64,000 bases of DNA from Cellvibrio japonicus Ueda107 (GTDB lineage: Bacteria; Pseudomonadota; Gammaproteobacteria; Pseudomonadales; Cellvibrionaceae): positions 4,038,501 through 4,102,500 of the forward strand of contig NC_010995.1 in NCBI RefSeq assembly GCF_000019225.1, read 5' to 3'. Below are positions 43,205-52,804 of this stretch, piece by piece; within the stretch, counting starts at the first letter, position 1; every line of letters starts with the position of its first letter. The translations under genes and the position numbers were made by a program. The notes under the pieces were generated by a model. That model saw nothing but the letters and a program-made list of their open reading frames with translations. It was not told the origin of the DNA and did no database searches.

Positions 43205-44557
43205 ATGATGCTAAAAAAAATTGATCGCTTACTTGGCAGTCTGGCTTATAGGCTTTGGGATTGGAAAGAGGGATACGTCCGTCTGAATACATTCAACCAA
43301 CTCAGACAGTGCGAACACTGGCCACCGCACCAGTTGCAACAATGGCAAGAGCAGCGGCTGACACAACTATTGCGCCATGCCCACAAAACCAGCGATTGGT
43401 ACAAGCCTATCATTGAACGCGCATGCCTAAACCTGAACCAAACGATCACCTTGGCAGACTTACAAAATCTGCCCATCACCACAAAGCTGGATATTCGCGA
43501 CAATACTGACAAATTCATCAGCTCTGATTATCAAAAAACATCTTTGGTAAAAGCTAAAACAGGTGGCTCAACAGGGGTATCCCTGAATTTATTTTTTGAT
43601 CGACATTGCCAGAAACTACGCAATGGTGCCCAGCTCTATGCAGATGCGTTTAGTGGCTGGAAGCCCGGCGCACGTATCGCAGCAATATGGGGAAACCCCC
43701 CAACGCCCAGAACACTTAAACAGAAAATACGCGCCTTTCTATTGGATCGAATGATTTATCTAGACACCATGGATCTTAACCCCCAATCCATGGCAGCGTT
43801 TGTCACACGCTGGCGATCATTCCAGCCTGACATGATTTTTGGCCATGCTCACTCCATCTACTTATTCGCCAAATATCTCCATGAACAACAGATTATTGAC
43901 CTTAACCCCCAGGGCATAGTGGCAACATCCATGATGCTGCTGGATCATGAGCGACAATTAATTGAGCAGACATTTGGCTGCAAAGTATCGAATCGCTATG
44001 GCTGCGAGGAAGTAGGCTTAATCGCCGTTGAATGTGAGCAGCATCAGGGCATGCATATCAATAGTCCCCATATCATCCTCGAATGTCTCAATGAGCAAGG
44101 CCAGCCCTGTGCTCCCGGCGAAACAGGAAAGCTGGTCATCACAGACTTAAATAATTGGGGCATGCCGCTCATTCGCTACCGTGTGGAAGATATGGGCGTT
44201 TTGACCCATCGAGTGTGCAGCTGTGGACGCACCACTCCACTCCTTGGGCGCCTGGAAGGGCGTGTTGCGGATTTTCTCAAAAAGCCGGATGGCGGACAGG
44301 TAGCCGGGGTATCGTTGGTTGAGCGAACACTGACCAAAATACCGGGCGTGGAACAAATGCAACTGGTTCAGGAAAACCTATATGAAATTATTATCCATCG
44401 GGTAAAAGGCGTTGAATATACAAGTCAGACGGATATATTGCTCATGGAAGAGTTTCGACAAGTATTTGATGACCGTATTAATTTGATTATCAGGGACGTA
44501 GAAAAGATTCCGCAGGAGAAATCCGGGAAATACAGGTTTTCGATATGCAAGATTTAA
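43205..44557 (+). CDS. PaaK/CapK-like AMP-dependent ligase
   Basis: A 450-residue member of the phenylacetate-CoA ligase (CapK) group, which is common in capsule and exopolysaccharide loci. The AMP-binding P-loop appears as KTGGSTGVSL (residues about 118-127), followed by NRYGCEEVG and ETGKLVITDLNNWGMPLIRY. Cys-rich VCSCGRTTPLLG is the usual zinc-like knuckle before the C-terminal subdomain. It probably activates a carboxylic acid for transfer to the polymer; the substrate is unknown. The frame starts at 43175 inside the preceding gene, but AAGGA lies 6 bases before the ATG at 43205. Confidence 0.88.
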   Translation: MMLKKIDRLLGSLAYRLWDWKEGYVRLNTFNQLRQCEHWPPHQLQQWQEQRLTQLLRHAHKTSDWYKPIIERACLNLNQTITLADLQNLPITTKLDIRDNTDKFISSDYQKTSLVKAKTGGSTGVSLNLFFDRHCQKLRNGAQLYADAFSGWKPGARIAAIWGNPPTPRTLKQKIRAFLLDRMIYLDTMDLNPQSMAAFVTRWRSFQPDMIFGHAHSIYLFAKYLHEQQIIDLNPQGIVATSMMLLDHERQLIEQTFGCKVSNRYGCEEVGLIAVECEQHQGMHINSPHIILECLNEQGQPCAPGETGKLVITDLNNWGMPLIRYRVEDMGVLTHRVCSCGRTTPLLGRLEGRVADFLKKPDGGQVAGVSLVERTLTKIPGVEQMQLVQENLYEIIIHRVKGVEYTSQTDILLMEEFRQVFDDRINLIIRDVEKIPQEKSGKYRFSICKI

Positions 44558-45459
44558 TTAATTCTCGCAACATGCAAACACAACCATTAGTCAGTGTCGT
44601 CATTGCTACCTATAACATGGGCCAATACCTTGCCCAGGCGGTAGAGTCCATTCTTAACCAAACCTGGAAAAACCTTGAGGTCATTGTCGTCGATGACGGC
44701 TCTACCGATGATACAGAGCAGGTCATGCAGGCCTATCAGGCCAATACCAGAGTCTACTACCTGAAAACGATTAACCAGGGACAACCCAAAGCGAAGAACA
44801 CCGGCATTAACAATACCAAGGGAGACTACATCGCTTTTTGTGACGCAGATGACTTCTGGGAGCCCTTTAAGCTCGAAGTACAACTTCCTTTATTTAACAA
44901 TCCTGCCGTCGGTGTGGTTTATAGCGAAGTGAGTAATATTGACGAGCAAAATCGACGTTATGTTCGCCCAGCCAACGAAGTTCGCCATTCCGGCCAGGTT
45001 ACCAACCAACTCATGATTGAAAACTTTGTCCCCTTTGGCACATCGGTTATTCGGCGTGCGTGTATTGAGCGCAATGGCGTGTTCGACGAAGAGTTCAGGA
45101 TGGGCATCGACTGGGACCTGTGGTTGCGCTACTCACTGGACTGGGAGTTTGCCTATACACCGGAGCGAACTTATGTGTACCGGGTATGGTCAGGGCAGAT
45201 GTCGACCAACTATCGCGGCCGTTATGATTTTGCCATTCGCATCTTAAATAAATTTGTAACAAAGCATAAACCTCAACTGAATCCACGCTACGTCAGAAAA
45301 GCCTGGGCGGATATGTATATCAGTAAAGGCGTTGTTTACGCGCGCAATGAAAAACGCTTTTGGATGCCATTGCAACATATCCTCCATGGGGTATTACTCG
45401 ATCCATTTACAACCTATGGCTGGAAATCGCTGATCAAACTTTGCCTGGGACGGTGCTAA
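44545..45459 (+). CDS. Family 2 glycosyltransferase
   Basis: A 304-residue soluble GT-A glycosyltransferase. The nucleotide-binding start is VSVVIATYNMGQYLAQAVES, followed by VDDGSTDDTEQ and the DxD motif AFCDADDFW (residues about 91-99). A GIDWDLWLRYS segment is the typical GT2 acceptor-side motif. It overlaps the end of the PaaK-like gene by 13 bases; a second ATG at 44572 would avoid that. Neither start has a clear ribosome site. Donor and acceptor sugars are unknown. Confidence 0.9.
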   Translation: MQDLINSRNMQTQPLVSVVIATYNMGQYLAQAVESILNQTWKNLEVIVVDDGSTDDTEQVMQAYQANTRVYYLKTINQGQPKAKNTGINNTKGDYIAFCDADDFWEPFKLEVQLPLFNNPAVGVVYSEVSNIDEQNRRYVRPANEVRHSGQVTNQLMIENFVPFGTSVIRRACIERNGVFDEEFRMGIDWDLWLRYSLDWEFAYTPERTYVYRVWSGQMSTNYRGRYDFAIRILNKFVTKHKPQLNPRYVRKAWADMYISKGVVYARNEKRFWMPLQHILHGVLLDPFTTYGWKSLIKLCLGRC

Positions 45460-46464
45460 ATGAACTCAACCAAGCGCGTGCTACTGGAATCGATTGAAAA
45501 ATTGGGCGGTTTCCGCCTGATGCAATGGCGATACAAAAATAAGCCACAGATTCTCATGTACCATCGCGTTATTGATATGCCGAGTGTGCGTGGAATGACT
45601 CCCGCCCTCTTTGAAAGGCAACTGATTTATTTGCGCAATCATTTTCGTATAGTCCCCATGCAAACCCTGGTAGCAGAATTAAAAACGGGCAACATACAGC
45701 CCTATACATTGGCACTGACATTCGATGATGGCCATTTTGATTTTTATGCTCACGCCTGGCCATTACTCAGGAAATACAAGCTCCCGGCCACACTCTATAT
45801 TACTACCGGATTTGTGGATGGAACCCATTGGCTCTGGCCGGACCTTATCAAATACTTGTTGACGACACACACCCTGGTAGGTGAGGGCCGGGATAGCATC
45901 GAACTCCAGCCATTGGGACAACTATCAACATCACCAACCAATATTGATGAAACCTGGAATAAAATTGGTGATTATTGCCTTACACTGCCGGTTGTAGAGC
46001 GAAACCACTTTATTCAGCGCCTGGCCCAACGTCTAAACGTATCCTTTCCCTCCCAGCCACAATCCCCATTCCAGGCAGTGACCTGGGATCAGCTGCGCGA
46101 AATGCACAGGGAAGGACTCGATATAGCCAGCCATACCATGAGCCATCCACTCCTGAGTACACTGGACTCACACAGTTTGCATCAGGAGCTGCACATGTCT
46201 GCCAATCGTATCCAGCAAGAACTGGGGTTTATGCCCCTTGGCATTTGCTACCCCAATGGACGCGAAGAAGATATAAGCCCAGCCGTAATTCATCAAGCGC
46301 AAAGCCTGGGTTATCACTACGGAGTACTGGCGCGAAATTATCCAAGTAATGCAGAGCATGTATTTTTGTTGGGACGGGTTTCCGCACAACAGGACTTTAC
46401 CTATTTTAAATGGTCCCTGTCGCGACAGCAGCCAATTACCGATCAGGTTCCGTTTGATTACTAA
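45460..46464 (+). CDS. Polysaccharide deacetylase (NodB family)
   Basis: A 334-residue carbohydrate esterase family 4-like protein that would remove N-acetyl groups from sugars of the polymer or its precursors. The catalytic base motif TFDDG (residues 87-91) and zinc motif SHTMSH near residue 226 are intact. ILMYHRV near residue 31 and ICYPNGRE near 265 are also typical. There is no signal peptide, so it may act on the cytoplasmic side or on lipid-linked intermediates. It does not look like the longer XrtA-associated deacetylase with a DUF3473 tail. It starts directly at the preceding gene stop. Confidence 0.9.
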   Translation: MNSTKRVLLESIEKLGGFRLMQWRYKNKPQILMYHRVIDMPSVRGMTPALFERQLIYLRNHFRIVPMQTLVAELKTGNIQPYTLALTFDDGHFDFYAHAWPLLRKYKLPATLYITTGFVDGTHWLWPDLIKYLLTTHTLVGEGRDSIELQPLGQLSTSPTNIDETWNKIGDYCLTLPVVERNHFIQRLAQRLNVSFPSQPQSPFQAVTWDQLREMHREGLDIASHTMSHPLLSTLDSHSLHQELHMSANRIQQELGFMPLGICYPNGREEDISPAVIHQAQSLGYHYGVLARNYPSNAEHVFLLGRVSAQQDFTYFKWSLSRQQPITDQVPFDY

Positions 46465-46513
46465 TAACCAATCTGTGAACACACCAATACACAAATAAGG
46501 CATCTCCACGGCA

Positions 46514-48169
46514 ATGCAAAAACAAACACCTCATTTATGGCTCTGGTCCCTAGCATTATTAGCAGGATTTTATCTGCTATCCCTCTATTTTAAATTACCG
46601 CTTTTATACATAGGCGCCCCCTACACTACCATTGATGACAATACCCTGTATGAAGCTGCATTTCTCGTCTGGTTTGGTGAGGCACCACCACAGCGCACCT
46701 ATGTGGAAAGCTGGTTAGCAGGCATCAGCGTATTACTGACCTACCTGGGCCACTTGATTGGCACTAACCAGCTGGATCAGATCGGCCTCAATGTGGTTGC
46801 CGATGCCTACAGGCTCTTTACCGAACAACCCGATCCGTTTGTACACAATTATCGCTTGTTGATGCTGGCCATAGATCTGTCCAGCGCGGGCCTGGTCTAT
46901 CTGCTGGCACTCCAGCTGCTGGAGCAAAATCCCCGCAAACACTGGTATGCCACGCTGGCATCGGGACTCTTCCTGCTCAGTTACAACAGTATCTGGTGTT
47001 ACCTGGTCGCGCGGCCAGATACCGCAACGGCCTTTTTCAGCCTGATCGGATTCATCTGCTATTACCGCTCGGAATTTGGGAAACACCTGCTCTGGTTAAT
47101 AGCAACCGCGATTGCCCTCGGCATAGCAACAGGTTTTAAATTACATGCCGCCATGGCTGCGGTGTTTATCACCCTGGACCTATGGCGCCATCATGGTCTC
47201 AGGCACGGTTTATTAACCATGCTGGGCTTTAGTTCGCTGGCCCTGGTTACCTTTCTGGTCGCAACCGGCAGCACGCTCTTTGATCCATTGCTCTATATCA
47301 AATTACGCGCCTTAAATATTAAAGATGATGCCTCGCCATGGATTCAGTGGGGCGAGCAAATCCGTGTGGTCTTTGAGGGCACCGGTTGGCTTATCATTCC
47401 TTTGTTGGCAAGCATCCTGTGGCATTTCAGGGCAAACGCCGCAACAAAAATCCCGGAAAAGATAAAAAGTGCATTGTTTATCAGCGGCCTGTTTATCCTT
47501 GTATTTATGTCAATCCGGCAGTTGCGTGCCTATTGGATGTTGCCGGCCCTGCCACTCTTCTATGTGGTAGCCGTTTACCAGCTCAGTCAATTTCGCCTTA
47601 AATCATTACAGTTCTCCATAGCATTACTGCTGCTAGGAATTTTCAGTTTCCAGTGCCTGCAACAGGTTAAAAGTTTTGAAGATGCACGTTATAACGAAAT
47701 GCAGGACTGGGTTAAAAACAATGTTGCCCCCGATGAGCCTATCTATATCATCGGATACGATACCTTGTTCCTGCCCTGTAACAATGAATGCCTCGGCCAT
47801 CGCAAATATGTGCTGGAGCGCCTGCTGCAGCAAGCATTGGCCGACGACGAGCCATTCACGCTGCGCCATATCAGGCTGTGGGAGGAACGCGCCCGCCTGA
47901 AACTGATCGATATGCTTAACGCCACATCGACAACCGGTTACAGCTACTATGGATTCAACCAGACGCCGGCGGATATCCTCAGTGAACAACTGCCTGTTTC
48001 CGCCTGGCAATATGTTTTTATCATGCCGAACTTTGATCGCCCCGGAGTCGATCAACTGGTCGCCCGGATTAAAACAGAATTCGATTACGTCACCCGTGTT
48101 CACGCTCCTGGCGGCAAAGCGGGAACCGGCGGCCTGCCCTACGATATTTACAAGCGGAAACTGCCATGA
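46514..48169 (+). CDS. Polytopic membrane protein, GT-C glycosyltransferase-like
   Basis: I do not recognise a named family. The 551-residue protein has about ten membrane helices (first at 10-32) and a soluble C-terminal part from about residue 390. The first periplasmic loop contains IDDNTLYEAA, an acidic pair where GT-C enzymes (ArnT, PMT, Alg-type) place their catalytic Asp. The C-terminal part has AYLIIGYD-like strands (IYIIGYDTLFLPC) and a Cys pair (CNNEC). It would use a polyprenyl-phosphate sugar in the periplasm if it is a GT-C. Homology to a flippase or polymerase is possible but less likely. Confidence 0.75.
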   Translation: MQKQTPHLWLWSLALLAGFYLLSLYFKLPLLYIGAPYTTIDDNTLYEAAFLVWFGEAPPQRTYVESWLAGISVLLTYLGHLIGTNQLDQIGLNVVADAYRLFTEQPDPFVHNYRLLMLAIDLSSAGLVYLLALQLLEQNPRKHWYATLASGLFLLSYNSIWCYLVARPDTATAFFSLIGFICYYRSEFGKHLLWLIATAIALGIATGFKLHAAMAAVFITLDLWRHHGLRHGLLTMLGFSSLALVTFLVATGSTLFDPLLYIKLRALNIKDDASPWIQWGEQIRVVFEGTGWLIIPLLASILWHFRANAATKIPEKIKSALFISGLFILVFMSIRQLRAYWMLPALPLFYVVAVYQLSQFRLKSLQFSIALLLLGIFSFQCLQQVKSFEDARYNEMQDWVKNNVAPDEPIYIIGYDTLFLPCNNECLGHRKYVLERLLQQALADDEPFTLRHIRLWEERARLKLIDMLNATSTTGYSYYGFNQTPADILSEQLPVSAWQYVFIMPNFDRPGVDQLVARIKTEFDYVTRVHAPGGKAGTGGLPYDIYKRKLP

Positions 48170-49296
48170 GCATCAAGCGCATACTCCACTTTATCGAAAG
48201 TGAGGGCGTCTATGGCGCGGAGCGGGTTATCCTGAACCTCTCGCAGCAAATGCAAAAACAGGGGGAATTTACCCCCGTTGTCGGCTGCATAGTCACCGCA
48301 CCAGACAGTCCCAGCGACCTTTTTGACGCAGCCCGGGCGCAGGGCATAGAGGCGGTCAAAATTCCTATCGCCAACAGCAAACTGCTCTGGCAATTGCCCG
48401 CAGCCGGACGCCAAATCCGCAAGTTGCACATTGATCTGATCCATTCGCATGGGTACAAACCGTCGGTTTTCGGTTTTATCATTCGTCTGCTGACCGGCAT
48501 CCCCATCATGTCCACCTGTCACCTCTGGTTCGAACCTGCAAAAGCACCGTTGAAAACCAGGGCCATGATTCGCCTCGAAAAATGGTTTTATCACTGGTAT
48601 CCCAAAGTTATCGGGGTTTCCGAACCCATAGTTGCCATCCTCCGCCATGCCGGCCTCCACCAAAACCAGGTGATGCTGGTGCGCAATGGCGTCAACATTC
48701 CCGCGCCGCCCAACCCTGAGCATCTCGCACAGTTACGCGAAGCATTGGGCATAGGGGCACAAGAGTTTGTCCTGTTAAACAGCGCGCGCCTGACACGACA
48801 AAAAGGGCAGTGGAACCTGCTTGAAGCCACACAGAAATTACTGCAGGCAGGCATCCCCTGCCGCACCTTGATTGTAGGCCACGGCCCCATGCGCGATGAG
48901 TTGCAGCAGCAGATAGAACAATTGAAGATAGGCCACGCGGTAAGCCTGCTGGGATTTCGGGAAGATGTGGATCAACTGCTCGCACTCTGCGATGTATTTG
49001 TATTGCCCTCCCTGGATGAAGGCATGCCCATGAGCCTGCTGGAAGCGGCCGCGGCGCAGAAACCCATAGTGACAACCCTGGTTGGCGATATAGGAAAGCT
49101 CATTACACATCAACATACCGGTTGGGTAATTGGGGTCAACGACACCCAGGCGCTGTACAAGGCTATAGAAACCTTGTACAACCAACCAGCGCTTGCCAGG
49201 GAACTCGCACTTCATGCACACCAGCGCATGATTGCAGAATATTCCAGTGAGGCGATGAACCATCAATACGCCCGGATTTACCGCGAGATTGGATAA
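48166..49296 (+). CDS. Family 4 glycosyltransferase
   Basis: A 376-residue GT-B glycosyltransferase. The N-terminal domain shows ESEGVYGAERVILNLSQQM, the glycine-rich GT4 acceptor loop. The C-terminal domain has NSARLTRQKGQWNLLEA, IVGHGPMRDEL, and the donor-site motif PSLDEGMPMSLLEAAAAQKP with the EX7E-type glutamates. It overlaps the previous gene by ATGA and is followed by another GT4 gene after 6 bases. Confidence 0.93.
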   Translation: MSIKRILHFIESEGVYGAERVILNLSQQMQKQGEFTPVVGCIVTAPDSPSDLFDAARAQGIEAVKIPIANSKLLWQLPAAGRQIRKLHIDLIHSHGYKPSVFGFIIRLLTGIPIMSTCHLWFEPAKAPLKTRAMIRLEKWFYHWYPKVIGVSEPIVAILRHAGLHQNQVMLVRNGVNIPAPPNPEHLAQLREALGIGAQEFVLLNSARLTRQKGQWNLLEATQKLLQAGIPCRTLIVGHGPMRDELQQQIEQLKIGHAVSLLGFREDVDQLLALCDVFVLPSLDEGMPMSLLEAAAAQKPIVTTLVGDIGKLITHQHTGWVIGVNDTQALYKAIETLYNQPALARELALHAHQRMIAEYSSEAMNHQYARIYREIG

Positions 49297-49302
49297 CCTT
49301 GT

Positions 49303-50409
49303 ATGACGACCGACACCCGGCCTCCCACTAAAATCCTGTACTGCATCGACAAGTTGCTCAGAGGTGGCACTGAGTTGCAGTTGATCGGCTTGATAGAGCG
49401 CCTTGACCCGGCGCTCTATCAACCTTACCTGCTCACCATTCGTCCCAGCGATCCTTCACTGGTTCCTGCCAACTGTATTGCGCTGTCATGGGATGTCCCC
49501 AAATTATTTTGCTGGTCGGGACTTAAAGCGCTGTTCAGCCTTATTCAATTCCTGCGCCGCGAACACATCGATATAGTGCAAACTTTTTTCCAGGACTCCA
49601 CTGTCTTCGGTGGCCTGGCAGCCTTTATCGCAGGCACCAGAGTGCGGCTGGCCTGTTTTCGCGATCTGGGTTTCTGGCTGACGCCGAAGCAGAAAAAAGT
49701 GCTGCCCTTTATCTACCGGCGCATGACCGGGTTTATCTGCAACGCCCATATGGTGCGCGATCATTTCAGCCATATCTTTAATATCCCCCTGGAGCGCATG
49801 ACTGTCATCGGCAATGGCGTGGAAGCCTCTGCACTCCGCTTTATCCAACACACCGGCCCCTGCCAGCATATTGGCATCGTGGGTAATATGACCCGCCCGG
49901 TAAAACGCACGGATTTATTTATCAAGGCCGCCGCCATAGTTGCCAAGACTCACCCCGACATCCAGTGGCATATCCTGGGAGACGGCCATTTACGGACAGA
50001 ACTGGAACAATTGGCAGAGGACTCAGGTATCCGAGGCAAACTCCAATTTGCCGGACGCATCGACAGGATACCCGAGTATCTCGAACGACTGGATATAGGT
50101 GTTATCTGCTCGGATTCAGAGGGTCTCAGCAATGCGTTGATTGAATATATGTTTAAGGGTGTTACGGCCATCGCTACCGCTGTCGGTGGCAATCCGGAAC
50201 TGATTGCTCACGAAAAAACGGGCCTGTTGATTCCTCCGAATGACGCACAGGCTTTAGCCGATGCGCTGAATCGCCTTATTGAAGACAACGACTTGCGTCA
50301 CCACCTGGCATTACAGGCCAGGGAAAAAGCAGAACAGGCATTCAACTGGCCATCCTGCCTGCAGTACCACCATCACTTTTATCAACACCAACTTGGCCGC
50401 CAACCATGA
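49303..50409 (+). CDS. Family 4 glycosyltransferase
   Basis: A 368-residue GT-B enzyme. LLRGGTELQLIGLIERLDP is the N-terminal acceptor loop and VIGNGVEASAL the interdomain stretch. ILGDGHLRTELEQLAED and SDSEGLSNALIEYMFKGV form the donor site. It is only moderately similar to its upstream neighbour, so they probably add different linkages. It overlaps the following gene by ATGA. Confidence 0.93.
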   Translation: MTTDTRPPTKILYCIDKLLRGGTELQLIGLIERLDPALYQPYLLTIRPSDPSLVPANCIALSWDVPKLFCWSGLKALFSLIQFLRREHIDIVQTFFQDSTVFGGLAAFIAGTRVRLACFRDLGFWLTPKQKKVLPFIYRRMTGFICNAHMVRDHFSHIFNIPLERMTVIGNGVEASALRFIQHTGPCQHIGIVGNMTRPVKRTDLFIKAAAIVAKTHPDIQWHILGDGHLRTELEQLAEDSGIRGKLQFAGRIDRIPEYLERLDIGVICSDSEGLSNALIEYMFKGVTAIATAVGGNPELIAHEKTGLLIPPNDAQALADALNRLIEDNDLRHHLALQAREKAEQAFNWPSCLQYHHHFYQHQLGRQP

Positions 50410-51695
50410 AGCTGCCCGAAAAAGCACTCATAGAAAGCCCTTCACACTACGATATTTTCTCATTGTTGCGCGGCTCTGCACTGAGCTATATGGTCGGCTT
50501 TTATATTTTCGCCTTTTACCTTGAACTGCACTTCCGCATTCCGCAATTACAATCCATACGTTTTCAATTCACCTACGGTGCCATTGTTGGAGCCTGTTGC
50601 CTGGTTGCTTTTTTTACAGAAAAAAAATATTCCCCCCAACTTAATACCGTCACTAAATATGCGTTCGCACTTATATTTTTTCTGACACTTTACACGGTGT
50701 TTTCAATGGATAGGGCTTCATCCATTGTCATTTATAGCGACAGGGGTGTTAAATTTGCGGTCGTGGCCTTTTTTATCTACGCAGCCGTCCGCAACATTGA
50801 AGATTTGCGAGTCATTATTGCCTTTATGCTATTGGCCTGGTTAAAAATAGGCCAGGAAGGTTTTTGGGGATGGTTCACCGGCAACCTGGTTTGGGAAAAC
50901 CAGGGCATCCCCAGGCTGCACGGTTCCACAGCCATGTTCGGCCATCCCAATTCCTTCAGCGGATTTGCGGTTGGCTGTATGCCTTTTGCCATATTTCTGT
51001 TATTCAGTGTCAAAAGCTACCTATTGCGCGCAGCACTGATAACACTGATTTTTTTCAGCCTGATTATTATCGTGACCACAGGCTCACGCACGGGTTATGT
51101 AGCCATTGTTATTGGCAGCATTTATTTTTTCATGAAGCTGAAAACCGGAAAATTCAAAGTTTTTATGCTGGTACTGCTGGCCGGCATACTCACGATAAAC
51201 CTGGTTCCGGAACACTACAAAGAAAGATTCGAATCTATTTTTACCGGCGAGGAAAAAGAAGGGCAGTCCAGCGATAAGCGCAAGGAAATTATTGCCGATG
51301 CCATTGAAATATATAAAACCTACCCACTGGGCATCGGGGTAAACGCTTTTCCTTATGTACGCAGCCAAATGTTCGGTCGAAGCCAGAACACACACAACCT
51401 GTATCTGGAGGTTTTAACCAATATAGGCCCCTTCGGTTTCCTGGTATTTATTCTATTCGTATGGCATATCATTAAGCGATGTATCGCTAATATACATATT
51501 CTCGACAAGCTCAACGAGCCGACACTTAACGATAAATTGCTGGTCAATTTTAGCAAGGCAATTATTGGCTTTATGTTGATGCGGATACTCCTGGGACTCT
51601 TTGGCATGGATCTGTACGAAATCTATTGGTGGCTGGCCCTCGGCCTCACCCTGGCAGTAACCAAACTCACACACAAACGCATAGCTGAATCATGA
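50406..51695 (+). CDS. O-antigen ligase/polymerase (Wzy-like) family protein
   Basis: A 429-residue polytopic membrane protein with about twelve hydrophobic segments. The conserved Wzy_C/O-antigen ligase part appears as TTGSRTGYVAIVIGSIYFF near residue 220. After it comes a long periplasmic loop (residues about 260-320) with RSQNTHNLYLEVLTNIGPFG, whose HN is the usual active-site His region. In this locus it most likely polymerises repeat units on the periplasmic side. It overlaps both neighbours by ATGA. Confidence 0.9.
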   Translation: MKLPEKALIESPSHYDIFSLLRGSALSYMVGFYIFAFYLELHFRIPQLQSIRFQFTYGAIVGACCLVAFFTEKKYSPQLNTVTKYAFALIFFLTLYTVFSMDRASSIVIYSDRGVKFAVVAFFIYAAVRNIEDLRVIIAFMLLAWLKIGQEGFWGWFTGNLVWENQGIPRLHGSTAMFGHPNSFSGFAVGCMPFAIFLLFSVKSYLLRAALITLIFFSLIIIVTTGSRTGYVAIVIGSIYFFMKLKTGKFKVFMLVLLAGILTINLVPEHYKERFESIFTGEEKEGQSSDKRKEIIADAIEIYKTYPLGIGVNAFPYVRSQMFGRSQNTHNLYLEVLTNIGPFGFLVFILFVWHIIKRCIANIHILDKLNEPTLNDKLLVNFSKAIIGFMLMRILLGLFGMDLYEIYWWLALGLTLAVTKLTHKRIAES

Positions 51696-52684
51696 AAACA
51701 GATAACCCAATACAAGCAGCATGGTTTACCTGGGAGATACAACCCCGCAATCGGAGCATGAGCAAAGCGCTGGATATCCCGTTATTTGAAATCATTTCCA
51801 AGCGCGGAAAAATCATGAAATACCCCGAGCTGATTCGCAAAACGCTCAACATCATAAGGAATCGCCAAATCGAGGTATTGTTTGTCCAGAATCCCTCCAT
51901 TGTCCTCTCCGCATTAGCCATAGCCTGCAAAATGTTTCTGGGAAAAACCGTATTCGTGGATGCCCACAATTCCGGGATATACCCTGCAGAAGGGAAGAGT
52001 CGGATACTGGGCGCCATTGCCAGGTGGATTATCCGTCATGCAGATAGCGTCATTGTCAGCAATCAGTACCTTGCAGACATTGTGCATGCGTGGGGAGGTA
52101 ACCCCCTGGTGATACCAGACCCACTGCCCGATCTGCACACCGCGGAAATTTATCAGGCCGACAGGCCTTATGTATTGTTTGTTTGCACCTGGGCTGCCGA
52201 TGAGCCCTATTGGGAAGTGATTGAAGCAGCGAAGCAATTGCCAGCAATGGATATCTACATCACTGGAAAATACCAAAAAGTTATCCATAACACACAGATT
52301 TCCGCTATACCAGCCAATGTGAAACTTTTAGGCTATGTCAGCGAGAATGACTACCTGAGTTATTTTAGCGGGGCGCTCTGCGCTATAGACTTGACCACCC
52401 GGGATCACTGCCTGGTCTGCGGCGCTTACGAAGCGGCGCGCCTTGGTATTCCTGCGGTGCTGTCTGATATACGGGTAAACCGGGAGGTCTTTAATCAGGG
52501 GTTTATCTATACGGCGAATACCGCCCATGCAATTGCCGCCGCGGTGGAAAACGCCATTCGCAAAAGAGGCGACTTGACCACGGCAATTAATGAATTTGCC
52601 AGGCACCATGAACAGGAAATTCTCACCAAAACCCGATCCCTGAAAAATAGGATTCGAGATACATCAGCTACAAACGCTGAATAA
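51692..52684 (+). CDS. Glycosyltransferase (GT4-like)
   Basis: A 330-residue GT-B glycosyltransferase. TVFVDAHNSGIYPAEG near residue 87 and HADSVIVSNQYLADIV near 115 form the acceptor domain. YVLFVCTWAADEPYWEVIEA and AIDLTTRDHCLVCGAYEAA with the donor-side Glu give the C-terminal domain. The N-terminus lacks the glycine-rich loop of classic GT4, so it belongs to a divergent branch. It is the last transferase of the plus-strand run. Confidence 0.85.
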   Translation: MKTDNPIQAAWFTWEIQPRNRSMSKALDIPLFEIISKRGKIMKYPELIRKTLNIIRNRQIEVLFVQNPSIVLSALAIACKMFLGKTVFVDAHNSGIYPAEGKSRILGAIARWIIRHADSVIVSNQYLADIVHAWGGNPLVIPDPLPDLHTAEIYQADRPYVLFVCTWAADEPYWEVIEAAKQLPAMDIYITGKYQKVIHNTQISAIPANVKLLGYVSENDYLSYFSGALCAIDLTTRDHCLVCGAYEAARLGIPAVLSDIRVNREVFNQGFIYTANTAHAIAAAVENAIRKRGDLTTAINEFARHHEQEILTKTRSLKNRIRDTSATNAE

Positions 52685-52723
52685 AGTTTTTCTGTTTCTT
52701 ATAAAGATATTAGATAACCAAAA

Positions 52724-52739
52724 CGTGATATATGTCACA
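52724..52739 (+). promoter_or_regulatory. CRP/Vfr-like site upstream of the secreted protein gene
   Basis: CGTGATATATGTCACA matches TGTGA-N6-TCACA at 9 of 10 defined positions. It lies about 65 bases upstream of the start codon; a weak TATAGA -10 candidate lies at 52776. It could make the secreted protein gene respond to cAMP. Confidence 0.5.
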
Positions 52740-52804
52740 TTCATTTAAGACAAATCTCAGCACAAAGTCTAGGCTTATAGAGCCCGAATCAGGAGATAGA
52801 CAGA

